From Bdellovibrionota bacterium (lineage in GTDB: Bacteria > Bdellovibrionota > Bdellovibrionia > Bdellovibrionales > JAMPXM01), in assembly GCA_963170185.1 (NCBI GenBank), contig CAUJGS010000018.1, positions 1 to 52,522 on the forward strand: a stretch of DNA of 52,522 nt, written 5' to 3'. The notes below the pieces were generated by a model. The model was not told where the DNA came from. It saw nothing but the letters and a program-made list of their open reading frames with translations, and did no database searches. The position numbers were made by a program, and so were the translations under genes. Of this stretch, positions 51,695-52,522 are shown piece after piece. Position 1 is the first letter of the stretch; each line of letters starts with the position of its first letter.

Positions 51695-52522
51695 CTAGGT
51701 GGACTTCCTGACGATCGTCTTCGGAGCAGATTTTTTTGCACCAGAGGCCACGGCCGGAGGGAGTTTTTCACTCTTGCTAGCCGCTTTGGCCCCTTTGGCC
51801 TTACCTTTTCCAGCCTTTGAGGCCGTCTTTTTGGCTGACGCCTTGGTCGTCGCACCCTTGCCGGCAATCTCGTCCTCGCCGCCCTCGCGAGCTCGGATGA
51901 GATCCAATGCTTGCTCAAGCGTTACGTCCTCAGGCTTCATTCCCTCAGGCAAAGATGCATTGATCTTTCCAAGCTTCACATAAGGACCGTAGCGCCCCGA
52001 GAAAAGCTGAATCTTGTCCTCGCGATCAGGAACCGCGATCTCACGAAGCGCAGCCGCTCGACCGCGCCCTTGCTTGGGTTTCGAGAAAAGCTCCAACGCG
52101 CGATCCAGGCCGATTTCAAAAAGGCTCTCGCCTTTTGGAATCGAACGGAAGTCGCCGTCGTGGACCACGTATGGTCCAAAGCGTCCAAGCCCCGCTTTGA
52201 TCTCTTTACCGGTGCCAGGGTGATTGCCCAAAAGCTTCGGTAGCTCGATCAGCTGCAGAGCTTTTTCCATCGTCACCTGCTCTGGCTCCATTCCCGCCGG
52301 AAGCGAAACGCGTTTTGGTTTCGCATCTTCGCCTTCCGATTCGCCAAGCTGCACGTACGGTCCGTAGCGACCGCTTAGAACGTAAATCGGAAGCCCCGTC
52401 TTTGGATCTTTGCCAAGTGCATCCGACCCATTGAGTTTTTGATCGATCAGTTTGTTTACGATCTCAGCCGTGATCTCACTTGGCGCCTGAGCATCCGGAA
52501 TCGACGCGCACTGTTCGCCTTC
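51695..52522 (-). CDS. topA: DNA topoisomerase I, C-terminal part (gene continues beyond window)
   Basis: The frame is open to the last base of the window, so only the C-terminal part of about 275 residues is present. It shows three copies of the topoisomerase I C-terminal repeat, marked by SGRYGPYVQLG, LGRFGPYVVHDG and SGRYGPYVKLG. The repeats LPAGMEPEQVTMEKALQLIE and LPEGMKPEDVTLEQALDLI match the same module. A Lys/Ala-rich tail (KASAKKTASKAGKGKAKGAK) closes the protein and probably binds DNA. The catalytic Toprim and Tyr domains lie outside. The HAD-like gene follows on the same strand. Confidence 0.93.
   Translation of the reverse strand, partial: EGEQCASIPDAQAPSEITAEIVNKLIDQKLNGSDALGKDPKTGLPIYVLSGRYGPYVQLGESEGEDAKPKRVSLPAGMEPEQVTMEKALQLIELPKLLGNHPGTGKEIKAGLGRFGPYVVHDGDFRSIPKGESLFEIGLDRALELFSKPKQGRGRAAALREIAVPDREDKIQLFSGRYGPYVKLGKINASLPEGMKPEDVTLEQALDLIRAREGGEDEIAGKGATTKASAKKTASKAGKGKAKGAKAASKSEKLPPAVASGAKKSAPKTIVRKST

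Overview
The window looks like chromosomal DNA of a Bdellovibrionota (Bdellovibrio-like) bacterium. Supporting signs are a pair of HTH-plus-DUF4423-like regulators (a family I associate with Bdellovibrio and Fibrobacter), several chemotaxis and PilZ proteins, a TonB-dependent receptor, and a spirochaete/delta/mitochondrial-type EF-G. The assignment is inferred from gene content only. Genes are dense, often overlap by 1-8 bp, and frequently start at GTG or TTG with a good Shine-Dalgarno sequence. No gap between genes exceeds 300 bases. I found no tRNA, rRNA, CRISPR array, insertion sequence or prophage gene.

Left end to 8.4 kb: a partial Fic-domain protein and a secreted HExxH protein, then a complete sulfide/persulfide island. 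A Crp/Fnr-type regulator heads a leftward run of a pseudo-rhodanese/persulfide dioxygenase/rhodanese fusion, two half-size YeeE/YedE sulfur transporters, a TauE/SafE exporter and sulfide:quinone oxidoreductase. Facing the other way, from a 52-bp shared promoter, are a second persulfide dioxygenase and an exported rhodanese. Together they would oxidise sulfide to persulfide, persulfide to sulfite or thiosulfate, and export the products.

8.4-20.4 kb: a chemotaxis-like signalling island. It has a CheR-receiver-CheB fusion, two methyl-accepting proteins, a STAS-CheX fusion, CheY, a short CheA without an obvious P2 domain, and CheW. A TonB-dependent receptor and an ankyrin-repeat protein sit inside it. 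20.4-28.3 kb holds housekeeping and unknown genes: a membrane-anchored unknown, a HIT protein, PdxH, ThiL, a PilZ membrane protein, a SlyD-like isomerase, Aat, a second unknown and RecQ.

28.5-34.8 kb: fusA, followed by a strikingly self-complementary 123-bp element and a terminator. Then comes a four-gene overlapping operon (LolA-like protein, outer-membrane barrel, ABC ATPase, FtsX-type permease) that resembles a trans-envelope lipid or lipoprotein exporter. 35.0-39.5 kb: a FeeM-like N-acyltransferase fused to a PilZ-like domain, an FAD-linked oxidase and a ThiF/E1-like adenylyltransferase, met tail-to-tail by a methyltransferase. This is the best candidate for an undescribed small-molecule pathway.

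39.6 kb to the right end: two divergent paralogous regulators, then dcd, cutA, a tail-anchored unknown and pyrE. A long leftward run follows: topA (partial), a HAD-like protein, a Prc protease, the E1 alpha and beta subunits of a 2-oxoacid dehydrogenase, a methyltransferase and an SGNH-like protein. Two CGATATCG-centred palindromes 21 bp apart lie between prc and the E1 genes.
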